Shown here in pieces: positions 46,172 through 57,462 of a stretch of DNA of 64,000 nt. A model generated the notes under the pieces. The model was not told the origin of the DNA, did no database searches, and was given only the letters and a program-made list of their open reading frames with translations. Source of the DNA: Dacryopinax spathularia. Its lineage: Eukaryota; Basidiomycota; Dacrymycetes; Dacrymycetales; Dacrymycetaceae. The stretch covers positions 1 through 64,000 of the forward strand of contig JBBPFI010000005.1 of the NCBI GenBank assembly GCA_037974965.1, written 5' to 3'. The translations under genes were made by a program, and so were the position numbers. Position 1 is the stretch's first letter; each line of letters begins with the position of its first letter.

Positions 46172-48836
46172 ATGGTGAGGCTGCCCCATTCCCCTATCCA
46201 CCTCGCAACAGCATTGGCGCGCTCCTTTCATCGTCGGACTATGAACAACCACAGCCAACAAAGGAAGGCCTCATTCGATGCGTTAGCATCGTTCTCTGCT
46301 GAGCTGGCAACAGCCAGCACCGACGAATACAATCCGTCCCGACCGGAACTTCCACCGAACGTCTCTGTACATCCACAATCAACGGCCGCAGCGACCTCAG
46401 CAGCTCAACCACAGATACCATACCTGGATCCTCAGTGGCTAGCGTCTACTTTGCAGCAGGTTGCACCCTTGCTGAACTCTATACCCCAACCGCACTCTGC
46501 TTTGAGCCCCCTCGCCGCGAGCGCACGGGAGCGTTCCCCTGAGCTGGATCAGACATCTCGCTCACGATCTTTGTCACCTGGACCTGAAATGACTCTATCT
46601 CCAAAGCAATCTCAGCCATCTTCAGAGTACATCGCCCAATGCATGCAGCCATCCAAGTCTGTGGACAAGCCTGATCCTCATCATTTACTGGTTCTCGACC
46701 TGAATGGCACCCTCCTAGTCCGTCTGAAGAAGTCCTCTGCCACCGGTAGGCGCGTTGTCCGACCGCGACCATATCTCCGTGCATTCCTCCGGTATCTGTT
46801 TGATCCTGATCCTGAGCAGCAAACGTCCTTATGGCAGGTGATGGTGTGGAGTTCTGCGCAACCTGGGAATGTGAACGATATGGTACAGCATGCATTTGGG
46901 TGTTATCGAGAACGGCTTGTGGCAGTCTGGGCGAGGGATACGTTGGGTCTCAGTGCAGCGGACTATCGTGAGCATGCATTGCCGCCATCGATTGTGCTGT
47001 ACTGAACGTTCGTAGACAGGAAAGTGCAGACGACGAAGGGTATATGCGCTACACTCGTCTCTCAGGCCCGTGGCTCTGATAACAGCTTGTAGATCTGGCT
47101 AAGATATGGAACAACATCCCGGTTCCCAATCAACACATTTATTCTCCTATCAATACTATTCTTTTGGATGATTCTGCTCTAAAAGGTGGGCTGGATCCGT
47201 CCTCACTGTATGTCACGTCTAATGCCTCTACCCAGCCCATCTGCAACCGCACAACCACCTACCACTGCTTGAATACACTTTGGATCTACATCAACAGGAT
47301 GAGAGCCGTCACCAGCGACCCTTGAGGAAGAAGGGAAAGAAGGGAAAGGCGCTCGCTCAACCAGAATCATCACTTTCCGCCGGACCTCCTGACGGCCCAG
47401 ATAATCAACTTCTGGCAATTATTGGCGTTCTGGATACTGTTGCTCACCAGTCATCCGCTTGTGGATGGATCCGCGCTGGCGGGCTCTGGACCGGCCGCGA
47501 CCGTGCTAGGCGTGCGGCCACAGCGGAGATACTACAGAAGAAGCTGGAGGCTGAAATACGACAAGCCTCGCAGGGACAAGCAACATCGGCGTCGTCCTCG
47601 ACGCCTGCTGATAATGCTTCGGATTCCAAAAAGCGCGAAGATGAGCTGCGCGAGAAACTCCGCCTCTCGCTTCTGAGGAAGCGTGGGACTCCTTCGTCTT
47701 CAGCTGTCGACATGGTGAGCTTGTCTGGTTTGCATTTTGAAAATCGCCTGACCTATCTAGGGTAATGCTGATGATGAGAATTCTGACAAAGAAGTGGAAG
47801 ATATGCTGGATCTCTCAGCCGACGAAGGAACTGGTACTGGCGACCCTATCCCTGGCAACTCTACTGAAATCTGGTATGAGGATCCTGTGAACCTGCAGTA
47901 CTGGGTAGACAAAGGCGTCGAAGTGCTCACCCGAAGAGGCATAGCTGTCTTGCCAGAGGGCGGTGAGGATGATGGCAACATTCTGCCCAATTCGGATTTT
48001 CCGGGCTCCTCTTCTGCTCGTACTGTCACGCCTGCTGCCAAACAGAACGAGAGCGGCTTTGTTCCGGATGCTGTGAGAGAGGTCGCAATTTGGTTGTCAG
48101 TTATGCTCACTTCTCAAAGGTACAGAACAAGATCATCAACGGACAAAATGCCCTCGCTGAGCCTCTGTCAACTGCTGCTCGATATTCTTCCATGACTCGA
48201 GAAGTGTCACCACCGCCGATCTCACCACCAGGAGCGGACATCCAGATTCCCTATGGGGAAATGACCGGCACTGGTTCTCTACCGGATTCTTCTCAATCGT
48301 CTGTGGCTGCCTACAACCATCCCAACGCACGGAAAGACAGCCGACAGCCTCGTGGCAGAAGAGGTCGCGGTGCGCAGGACCGTGGCCGTGGATCATATGG
48401 AGGCTCACGCGGCCGCGGTCCGTATGCGGAAGCTGGTCAGCGCGAGTCTTCCCATCGAGAACGTGATAGGTATGACCGGGATCGCGACCAAGAAAGCCCT
48501 TATTACCGAGACTCGGCCGAAAGGAGTCACGTTCGCTGGGACTACGAAGGCAGTTACATGCAAGCCAGCTATCGAAGAACCGCAGAGGACTATTCGCCAT
48601 ACTCAAGCTCCGGGAGAGATCACTATGCCGCGTCCTCAGCAAGGGACGAGTTCGGACGTGATATTGAGCGACATTATGAACGACATGTGCCGCATGAATC
48701 GCACGCACCCGACCTGTGGCGATATGGTGGCGGCGGTGCCTATCCTGCTTATCCTCCATTCGGACCGATTTACGAACCCCGTGATCCTTACTGGCAGGGC
48801 GACGATGCTCACGGCGGCAGAAGGCCGTATTACTGA
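46172..48836 (+). CDS. FCP1/NIF-type phosphatase-domain protein with arginine-rich tail
   Basis: The NIF/FCP1 fold removes phosphate, in known members often from the RNA polymerase II tail. The domain begins HLLVLDLNGTLLVR, continues RPRPYLRAFLRYLF, VMVWSSAQPGNVNDMV, RLVAVWARDTLGLS, HRKVQTTKDLAKIW and INTILLDDSALKA. The first Asp of the DxDGT motif is there, but the second is Asn (DLNGT). Exon 1 ends at 46967. Exon 2 (47016-47039) is only 24 bases and supplies RKVQTTK; the next begins at ATCTGG near 47094. The C-terminal third is rich in Arg, Gly, Tyr and Asp (RGRRGRGAQDRGRGSYGG and RERDRYDRDRD), as in RNA-binding tails, so a function in transcription or RNA processing is likely. A Met at 46241 is an alternative start; the upstream 23 residues look weakly presequence-like. 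Confidence 0.85.
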
Positions 48837-49177
48837 GAGGTGCAGCTTGGCAGCCCCTACGGTCGACCGTCGCTACATTTGCTTGCAATTTTACTCTCGC
48901 ATGTATTCCACGTTTGGATAGTGATACTTAAGACACATTCTACATAATCTGAATGTCACATTTCTTGCCAAACCATGAGCATTGTTGGGAGCCGGACACG
49001 ACGCATTCCAATCGCGTCGGGCTGTAAGGGTCGCGTCCGCCACTTCCTCCACGTTGACATCGTACCGCCTGCTGACGTCGACGCGGTCAGAAATATCATT
49101 CTCGCCGACTTCCTAAAGCCTGAATGCTTTTATACCTGTAGGTCGTCGAGCTTGTCTACGGCAGGGCGTGTTAAATC
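48837..49177. other. Short intergenic region
   Basis: About 340 bases between two genes on the same strand. An open frame starting at 48975 (MSIVGSRTRRIP) overlaps the next gene start but in another frame and has no support. I see no other signal. Confidence 0.5.
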
Positions 49178-52100
49178 ATGCCTGGGTGTCTCTACCGACG
49201 GGTGCTGCTGGCATTCATAGCTCTTGCTGTCTGCCTGTCGGTCACACGAGCAGCGGAGCAGGCAGCAGACGGCATAGAGACTGTGAAGGCAGAGGAGCTA
49301 CCTCTTGAGCGTGGAGAAGAGGCCATCGTGCGCATTGAATTCATCCGTAGTCCCAGTTAGCTAACATCCTGAAGGCGCCCGAGGCTTCTGCACCACCGGA
49401 CGAAGGTCAGTCCTTCGAAATGAGGTGATGTGAATGATTCTGACAGCGCTGTAGGCACTCAAGCATATCATGAAGCCCTTCGGACACTCGAGACCCTCTA
49501 CTCGACCGATCATGCCCAATGGATCGCATCACAGCAATCACCTTCCTTCATTCGAACATTCATATCCCGCAGGTTGGGTCTGCTCGATACTGTCCTGCGC
49601 AAACTATCGGAGATTCGGATTCCTGGTTTGCGTTCGAGAGCCGCTTGGAAGGAAGCGTATCGAGGGAGAGGCGTGAAGGTGCTGGACCTGCTGAACTATG
49701 CGGTCGAGCAAGGAAATATGGATGCCCTGGCCAAACTGGGCGAAATATCCATGGTGCGCCGTCTTTGCAGCTGCATGATCCGGTCGAACTGAACGTATGT
49801 GCAGTTCCCTCCTTCATCTATGCCGATGAACCTCACAAGAGCATTCAACGCGTATGAACAACATGCTTCCGCAACTGGTGACCCAACATCGCATTCCATG
49901 CTGGCATTCTTCTATGCTACCGGATATGGTGGCATTGTCGAGGTCGACCAGGCAAAGGCATTATTATACTACACCTTTGCTGCGCTGGGTGGTGATCAGA
50001 CTGCCGAGATGACTCTAGGGTACCGCCATTGGGCTGGGATTGGAGCACCGGAAGATTGCATGACCGCGCTGGGGTGGTACGAAAGCGCAGCAGAACGAGG
50101 TACGCGTGCTAGATCAGGTTACCCCTCCGTTCTAATAGGCTTTCCAGCCATGGCAATGTTCTTGAGCGGACCTCCTGGTGGACGAACGCTGTTACTGTAT
50201 CCAATACGGCTGTCGGATCTGGTGGGAGGTGTCTACGGACCAGGATCGAGTGTCGCATCGACTGGTTGGAATGCCAACCGAGCAGCTATCCGAGCTGGAC
50301 AGGCGAGAGCTGCGGGGGAGACATGGCAGGATATCCTGGAGTTCTATCAGGTGCGCGTGAAGTTTTCGTTTACCAGAGATGGTTCTTACCTTGTCGCAGT
50401 ATCACACCGACCAGGGGGAGCTGGAGTATACACTAAGGCTCGGGAAGATCTACTACCACGGCACGCTGTACATTCCAGCTGCCGGCGCGTCAGCCGGTGG
50501 TGACGCCGTCGGGGCTGTCCTGCAAGACTACAGACGAGCGCGCCAGTACTTCCTACGCATCGCACGCCATATGTATCCACGGGACAATGCTGCTGCACCT
50601 CTTCTCGGCAGACGCGAGCTGGACGAACGAAGCTCGATTCTCGTTGCCCAAGCGTGTGGATATCTTGGACGGATGTATCTACGGGGTGAAGGCGTCAAGG
50701 CCGATGCAAGAATGGCAAAGATGTGGTTCGAACGCGGTGCCGATTACGGTGAGCGAGAATGCCACAATGGCCTTGGTATCATCTACAAAGAAGGTCTTCT
50801 CGGAGCGAAGGACGATACGAGAGCTATCAACTATTTTGCTGGCGCTTCTGGTGCCGATCTGGCTGAAGCTCAGGTGCAGCTTGGGCGATATCATCTTTGT
50901 AAGCTCATCAACCTTTATTGCCCAAACTATACTTACAGTTTCATCAAGTGAACGGCGATACTGTATCAGCTACGCAGTTCTTCGATATCGCACTTCGACA
51001 TGGCTCGCCTTTCGAGGCATACTACTACCTTGCCCACATCCACGCAAGTGCTGCCCGAGCTGTCAGCATGAGCACGACAAGCTCCGGCTCTTGCGCTGTT
51101 GCCCTGTCTTGGTTCAAGATTGTCGCAGAACGAGGAGCATGGAAGAACGATTGGATGGGCGAAGCCGAGAGGCGCTGGAATACGGGGAATGAGCAGGACA
51201 AGAAGGTTGCCATGCTGTACTGGGCTATCGCGGCCGAAGCAGGGCATGAGATTGCACAAAACAACCTGGCGTATCTTCTGGACAAGGGTAAGAGGGTATT
51301 GACCAATGTTCGTTCACCTGCTAATAGTGCGCTAGGAGAAGACTATGGAATGACAAACGATACAGCCAAGACCGCCTTGCTCTACTGGACCCGATCAGCT
51401 GCTCAGAACAATATCGACGCTCTTGTCAAAGTGGGTGACTATCACTACCACGGACTCGGGATAAGCGACGCCCTGGCACCCGAACGGCTGGAGAAAGCGG
51501 CCGGATATTACCAGAGTGCTGTCGAGTCCCAGCTCAGCGCTCTGGCGATGTGGAATCTCGGCTGGATGTACGAGAACGGATTAGGCATTCCTCAGGACTT
51601 CCATCTGGCCAAGCGGTATTATGATCTTGCGATGGAGACGAACCCGGCCGGATACCTGCCCGTGACGCTGTCTCTGATCAAGCTTTACGCTCGTAGTATC
51701 TGGTACACCCTATGGGGCGGGAAGAATCATGGTCTCTCGTTATGGGATCTTCGGGATACGGGAGATGATCATTGGTACCTCGGAAAAACGAAGGATGACG
51801 CCAAGAAGGGGAGAAGGAATTCTTTGGACGGGTCGGTGGGAGAACCGATCGGCGAAGATGCGGTGCAGTGGGCTCGCGACCGACGAGACAGAGAGGACCG
51901 AGACGATTTCGGTCCGGAGGACTACCTGTTCTCTGGAGATGGGGAGGACAGCGAGAGCGTAGAGTTTGTGGAGACGCTTCTCCTGATGATTCTGTGCGGG
52001 TTGTTGGCGTGGTTGATCTATGTGCGGACTCAGTGGGTCACGAGACGAGCCGAGGAGGAGCGAAGGCGACGGGATGCGGCGGGACAGCAGGATGGGCAGG

Positions 52101-52183
52101 CGGCTAATCGTGGGAATGGGGCGCCTCCGCCGGGTAACCCACCTGGCCCAGGAGGACCAGATGTGGTGGCCGGATTTCTATAG
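49178..52183 (+). CDS. Sel1-repeat ER membrane protein, Hrd3/SEL1L-like
   Basis: Hrd3 is the luminal partner of the Hrd1 ubiquitin ligase in ER-associated degradation and presents misfolded proteins. The start MPGCLYRRVLLAFIALAVCL is a signal peptide. Then follow Sel1/TPR-like units: AFFYATGYGG-type (LAFFYATGYGGIVEVDQAKA), LGYRHWAGIGAPEDC-type, GYLGRMYLRGEGVKADARMA, GLGIIYKEGLLGAKDDTRA, NNLAYLLDKG, VGDYHYHGLGI, and NLGWMYENGLGIPQDFHLA. After a charged region a single membrane helix (TLLLMILCGLLAWLIYV, near residue 350 of the last exon) and a Pro/Gly-rich tail end the protein, as in Hrd3. Several short introns lie between 49,290 and 50,950; the last long exon starts near 50,940. I could not fix the first intron exactly. 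It is convergent with the next gene (about 240 bases between the stops). Confidence 0.88.
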
Positions 52184-52419
52184 CGTTGGCTGCTGTCGGA
52201 ATACATAAACACCGGATATCTCAGTCATGAGCTCTCGAACACCTTCAGAACGAATGACATTCACTGTTATACCCAACCAGGAACAGGCAACAAAAGTATG
52301 TACAATAAATCCTATAGTACAAAAAGGCGCCCTCGCGATATCTTACAAACGCATCTTCTAAGTATGACCACAGAAACCCGAAAGAAAGTGATAAGTACAC
52401 ACATGGAAGCAAGACACGC

Positions 52420-55400
52420 TCAGAGCAAACCGAAAACAGGCGCCTGGAACTGGAGCTCCCTCTCCCCCCGTCTAGCAGCCTTCGTTTCAGCGCTCCTGAT
52501 AATCTCCTTTATCGCACCTCGCTCGACTCTGTCGGTGCTCTGCTGTTTCCGTAGCTTGTTCTCCTCCTGCGAGGTCTGCCGACGGACAGCGTCGAGCACT
52601 TTTCTCTGGGAGGAGAAGGGCGACTTGGACGACTTCGACCGGCCGAAGAGGGAGTTGCTCGATGTTGACGGCGTGAGGGGCGGGTTGGGCGACGCAGGGG
52701 AAGAACTTGCAGCTGGGTTGGCCAGAGCGGGCGTCAGAGCAGGTGTAGGCGGCATGAAGTTCAGTTGCTGTTCTTCCCTCGGTGTCGTTTTCCCTGGCGA
52801 CGACCTGCTCCTGGACCCAAGGCTGAGCCAGGAGCCCAAGTCCACCTTCACGCGCAAGCTCCTCGGGTTCGACTCCTGCGGCTGCTGGTGCTGTTGGTGC
52901 AGGGAAGAAAGGGCGATCTCGTCGTCCTCTTCATCCAGCGAGAACCGGCTGGGCGGCATCATCTGCGCCTGCGAACTGACGTACGAGCTCCCCGGAGCGC
53001 CCCAGAGCGAGCTACTGGACGAACTCCCGCTCCGGCTACTCGTACCGCTCGTTGGCCGGCGGGCGGAAGTAGTGAACCTTCGCTCGAGCAGAGCGGACTT
53101 GAAGGAGCTTGTGCCGCTCGCTGCGGAGCCGGCGCTGCCCGTGGGTCGGTGGCGAGAGACTTCGCTTTTTGCTCGGCGGAGGGCGGAGCCGGAGCCGGAG
53201 TTGGAGTTGGAGGTCGAGGTGGTGGAGGGGTTGCGTTCGTGGGTGTGGGAAGGAGGGGGAGGCTCGATGACGCCTAGGCCTTGCGGGCGCTGGCGGAGGT
53301 CTTCCATCGATAGGGAGGAGAGACGCGGGCGAGGGGAGATGAGGGAAGTGGGAGAGTTGCGGGTAGGCGTCTCAGGAGGAGTAAGCCGGCGTGCGCTTCG
53401 TGGAGGTCGGGGTGGTGGGGTTGTCGTTGTCGTAGTCGGCGTCGTCTGCGATGGCTCAACAGGAGCCTGCTGAGGCGCCTCATTCACCTCCGGGATACCG
53501 GGCATCCCACTCCCACTCCCCATCTGCGCCGTATTCCCATTCACCTCCCCCGCTCCATTCCCACTCCCACCAGCAGGCGGAGACGCTCCGCCCGGCGCAC
53601 CCTGCAACTCCCTCGCATTCGACATCCCCCTTGGCCTAGGGGGAGCTTTCTCGGGATGGTCGCCTTCTCCTCCTCCGCTGGGCCCAGGAGGACCACCGGG
53701 AGGACCCGGAGGGTCGGCGGTCGGCTCGTGTTTATCAGGCCTTATACGCGGGCCGCGGATGTTACTTTTCCCCTGCACATAACACAATCAGCACCAATCC
53801 AAGCCGAGACAACAACTCCAGGCGAAGCACAGGAGGCGATAGAGGCGGGAATGGAGAGGACAGGAAAAGAGGGGTAGGAAATGAATGGAGGAAGAGAGCG
53901 AGACGCACCATGACGACCTTCAACGCCCTAATCTGCAAACTCTGCACATTCACAACAGTCGCCATCTCATAAATGCTCACCGCCAGCCCGTTCCCCCCAC
54001 CCATCCCCGCTCCCGCGCCGCCAACCACCGCCCCACCCTCTCCACCTTCACTATTCCTCCTTGGATCCGCAGAACCGGGAGGCGCGGTGTACATGACCCC
54101 GCTCAGCCGCTCATGCAAAGCATGCCTCACAAGTCCCTGCAAATGCGGCACCTCATAAATCTGACTCAACACCAACAACGCCCCCAGCACCGGCGGGGCT
54201 CTCTGGAGGGGCGTCATCAATGAATAAGTATACAAATACTGCACGAGCGCCAGTGCGAGGGGGTACGGCTCGGGCATCAGGAGCTTTCTCGGTGTGAGGC
54301 GAGGGTCTGGCCGGGGGAGGGGGGGGCCGCCGGAGAGGCCGGGGCCTTGCGGGCTGGGGTTGGAGGGGTTGGAGTATGCTTCGGGTGGGGGGGAGAGCGA
54401 GCGCGGTGAGGGAGGTTCAAGGGGAGGGGCGGAGGAGGTGTCCACCCATTCCGGGTGGTCTTCCAGCAGCGCTGAGACTCTTTTGAGGAACGCTCGACGT
54501 TGTTCTCTGAACCAGGGCCATCTCTCGTCTAGGATACGGCGGGAGACGCGGATCAGTCGACCGTCATCGCATACTATCTCAAAGTCCGCCAATACCTCCG
54601 CTTCCAACGCCGCCAGGCCTAGCTCGCTCTCTCGAAGCCCTAGAGCGAGCGAAGGGGGTTGGTAGATCCCCCATGCTTCGAGGTCTATTATGGCCACGTG
54701 TGTCCAGGAAAGCAGCCGGCGCTGGTAGTCCTCGACGAGGTTTCCGGATCGGTTGCCGAAGATGAGGAATTTTGCTTGTTGGGGGTAGAGCAGGCCTCTG
54801 GACCAGGAGCCGGAGGAGAGAGCGGAGCCGGGGTCTATGCGCTGCCAGGTGTGCGTGCGCAGGTCTAGGGACCAGAGGGAGAAGGCGTTGTATGTGTGTG
54901 CCAAGTACGTTCCGCACAGGAGGAGGTGGTTGCCCAGTATCGCGCCTGTTGGGAACCTCAGCCCCGGGGGTAAAGAGGGGGAAGAGGCAAAAGAGTCAGT
55001 TTCGTCCGATACGGCCAGTGGGCTCGGAGCGGTCGGAGAAGGAGTAGGCCGGAGGAGGATAAGTTCCCGCGAAACGTCCATAAAGTTGTAGTTTGAGTAA
55101 ATGTAGATCCCGTTCGGCTCGTCCCTTGGCGGAGGCTCAGAGTAGCTCAAATGCTGGATAGTGCTCTTGTCCGTCCCTCCCCATCCGCCTTTCCCTCCTG
55201 CTCCTGCCCCTTTTCCGCCAGAAGCCTGCCGACCTCGCGGGCCGAAGCCGTCCATCAGCTCTGGGTCGACCGACCCGGGGGGAGGGTAGACGACGCGTAA
55301 TGGTGCGCAGACAGCTACGCTCCGGTATGTCCCTGCGTGTGTGCCGCTCTCCTGCGCCCCGACCCACATCCTGTGCCTGAGGTCGTACACGTGCACATTA

Positions 55401-55999
55401 TCCAGCCAGTCGTTCTTCGGCGGTCCGTGCCCTCCGATCACGTATAGCCTGTCGCCCGATACTGCCGATAAGTGGGCATATCGGGGGAGGGGGACGTGTG
55501 CCGGGTTTTCTGTTACTGGTGGTGGGGTAGGGGGGAGCCAGCGACGGGTGGGGAGGTGGAAGAGGTGGATGTCGGAGAGGACTGTTACGTTGGGCATTTC
55601 TCCGCCCTGGCCTGGGGCTTGCGAGGCTTGAGGGAGAGGAGGGGTGTTCCCGCCGTTGGTTTGGGAGGAGGAAGAATCGGGCGCGTCGGTCATTCCCCCA
55701 AATACGACCAAATAATCTTCCCACACATCTGCCGAATGAAAGTACCTCGGCTGTGGCCCGACCGTCTCCCCCGCTCCTCCTGCCCCTTCTTCCGATGAAG
55801 GCGTACCAATCTTCTCCCATGTGAGAGACTTGATGTCAAACACGTACATATCGGCCAGCATCCGTCGTTGTGAGACGAGCCGACCGCCGAAGAGGTAGAC
55901 TTTGTCCCCGTGGAGGGTTGTGGATGCGCCGGCGGTTTGGGGCGGGATTTGGCCGCGGGTGGGGCGGACGAGGGTCGTTAGGTCTGAGATGGGGAACAT
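52420..55999 (-). CDS. Kelch-repeat and BTB protein, Ral2-like
   Basis: Two exons, 53909-55999 and 52420-53772, joined in phase 0 (VVM then GKSNIRG), give 1,147 residues. The N-terminal 450 residues are Kelch repeats, each with paired Gly and an aromatic pair: KVYLFGGRL with TWEKIG, YLVVFGGMTD, RLYVIGGHGPP with YDLRHRMWVG, and LLLCGTYL with THTWQRI. A BTB-like region follows, starting FEIVCDDGRLIRVSRRILDE. It includes YPLALALVQYLYTYSL and ends with helices near VNVQSLQIRALKVV. The second exon is disordered, Ser/Pro/Thr-rich, with a basic coiled end (VLDAVRRQTSQEENKLRKQQ). Domain order is that of Ral2, a Ras-pathway protein of fission yeast; the assignment is by architecture only. Long plus-strand frames over the same bases (52,298-53,473) are shadows. 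The intron is 136 bases, longer than most here. Confidence 0.85.
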
Positions 56000-57462
56000 G
56001 GCTATTAGGTTGGGGGGATAAGTGGTGGTGGGTGGTGGGGAGTGACGGCAGAGTCGGGGGTCGAAGGAGGGGAGGAGAAAGAGCGCGAGGGTGAGGGTGA
56101 GGGTGAGGAGAGGGGTTCAGAGGGGTGAGCGGGGCGAAGTGCAGTCGCGCGTGAGTGCTGAGAGGGAGGGCGGATGGCGTATATGCACCGCTCGCTGATG
56201 CCTGATGCTTGACTGATGTGCTGGTAATATGCCCCAAAGTCGTACTCGTGTACGATGGCGATGGCGATCCCCCAACCCAGAGCACAGGAGGGATCAAAAC
56301 GCAGACACCAGCGAGTACAGCAGCGGGCCGCAATTAGACTAGACAGCGAACAACAGAACGTGGCCAGACAGGAGAGAGGACAGCAGACAGGAGAGAGGTA
56401 AAGAGAGGAGAGCGTACGTCCCCCTCACGCTCAACCCCAGTAAATAGAGAGAGAGGACGACGAGCAGACCCGACTCTCCGGCTACCCCTTCCACACCCTT
56501 GCCCTTCCAGAGGTGGCACACCCACACCCAATTCTGACCTTCCCGATCACACCCTCAGACGCGCTGATCAAAAACCCAAAAATGCACCCTTCTTCCTCGC
56601 CATGCGGGTACCCCGGATTTGGTTCCGCTCTCTTTGGTGAATATACAATAATGTGGGTTTGCGTGCCTCCGCTCTGGTCAGCCACTTGAAGGCACATAGC
56701 AAGCGAGCGGTCTTACGGTCTGGCCCAGCCCGTAGCGGTGGTCAGAAGTCGGGGTGAGAATTTGGACGCTATTTGCGGATGATTTGGATGATGAGGACGT
56801 GAGGTAAGGGGGTGAAGGGGTGGCTCCAATGTGGGGACAACGCTTTTGACTCGCGTTGCGCTTTCCCACAGGCTTGGACGGTGCGAGAATGGGGGAGAGG
56901 GGTGCGAGAATGGGTGCTTGACGACGCTGGTACTTACGTTGTACATAACCCCTCCTTCGCTGGGATGGGAGGTGGTGAGGTACGAGTTACCCTCATTCCC
57001 ATTACTACTTCTCCTCACCATAAGTACGAGCAGCGCTCGTAAGCTGCGTGCTGGACATCGATAACGAGCGAGCACGTCGCACACAAGTCTCGTGCTCTTA
57101 CAGCACATGACTCCCCACACGCGCGCTTTACCTCATCCCTAAATCCGGCGAGAGAGCCAGCGGTTACACGTCTTCCTCGGTCATCCTTAGGTCCTGCTTT
57201 GGTGGTTGTTTATTCTTGACCACTAGTGCGCTAGCAATATGCATCAACCTCGGTGATTACTGTAAGAACTTCTTCTACTCCTAAGTATTTGCTCCTATTT
57301 CTGTTCTGTGCAGAGCGCCACGTAGCGAGCGCCTCCGACCCCTCCTACCCCGCATAGGCGACCCGACACCAACGAGCTGCGCACCAGCTCCCAACAACCA
57401 CGTAGCGAACCCCCTACTCCCCATCCTCAGACCAGGAAAGCAGGAAAGCATATATAGGCAGG
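56000..57462. other. Intergenic region with G-rich tract
   Basis: About 1.4 kb upstream of the Kelch-BTB gene. A tract of GAGGGTGAGGGTGAGGGTGA type at about 56,087-56,118 has four or more G-runs on the plus strand and could fold as a quadruplex in the promoter or leader. Open frames here overlap on both strands and are composition-driven. I see no gene. Confidence 0.55.

Noticed and set aside
48975-49220. Earlier start for the Sel1-repeat gene
   Set aside because: It is in another frame; the ATG at 49178 gives a proper signal peptide.
52298-53473. 391-codon plus-strand frame
   Set aside because: Its composition (Arg, Leu, Ser, Gly) mirrors the Ser/Pro/Arg-rich second exon of the Kelch-BTB gene on the other strand, which has the better splice join and domain support.
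55836-56333. Minus-strand frame beginning MRPAAVLAGVCVLIPPVLW, signal-peptide-like
   Set aside because: It continues in a His/Pro-rich, composition-driven sequence in a different frame from the Kelch repeats, and I found no splice join to the Kelch exon.
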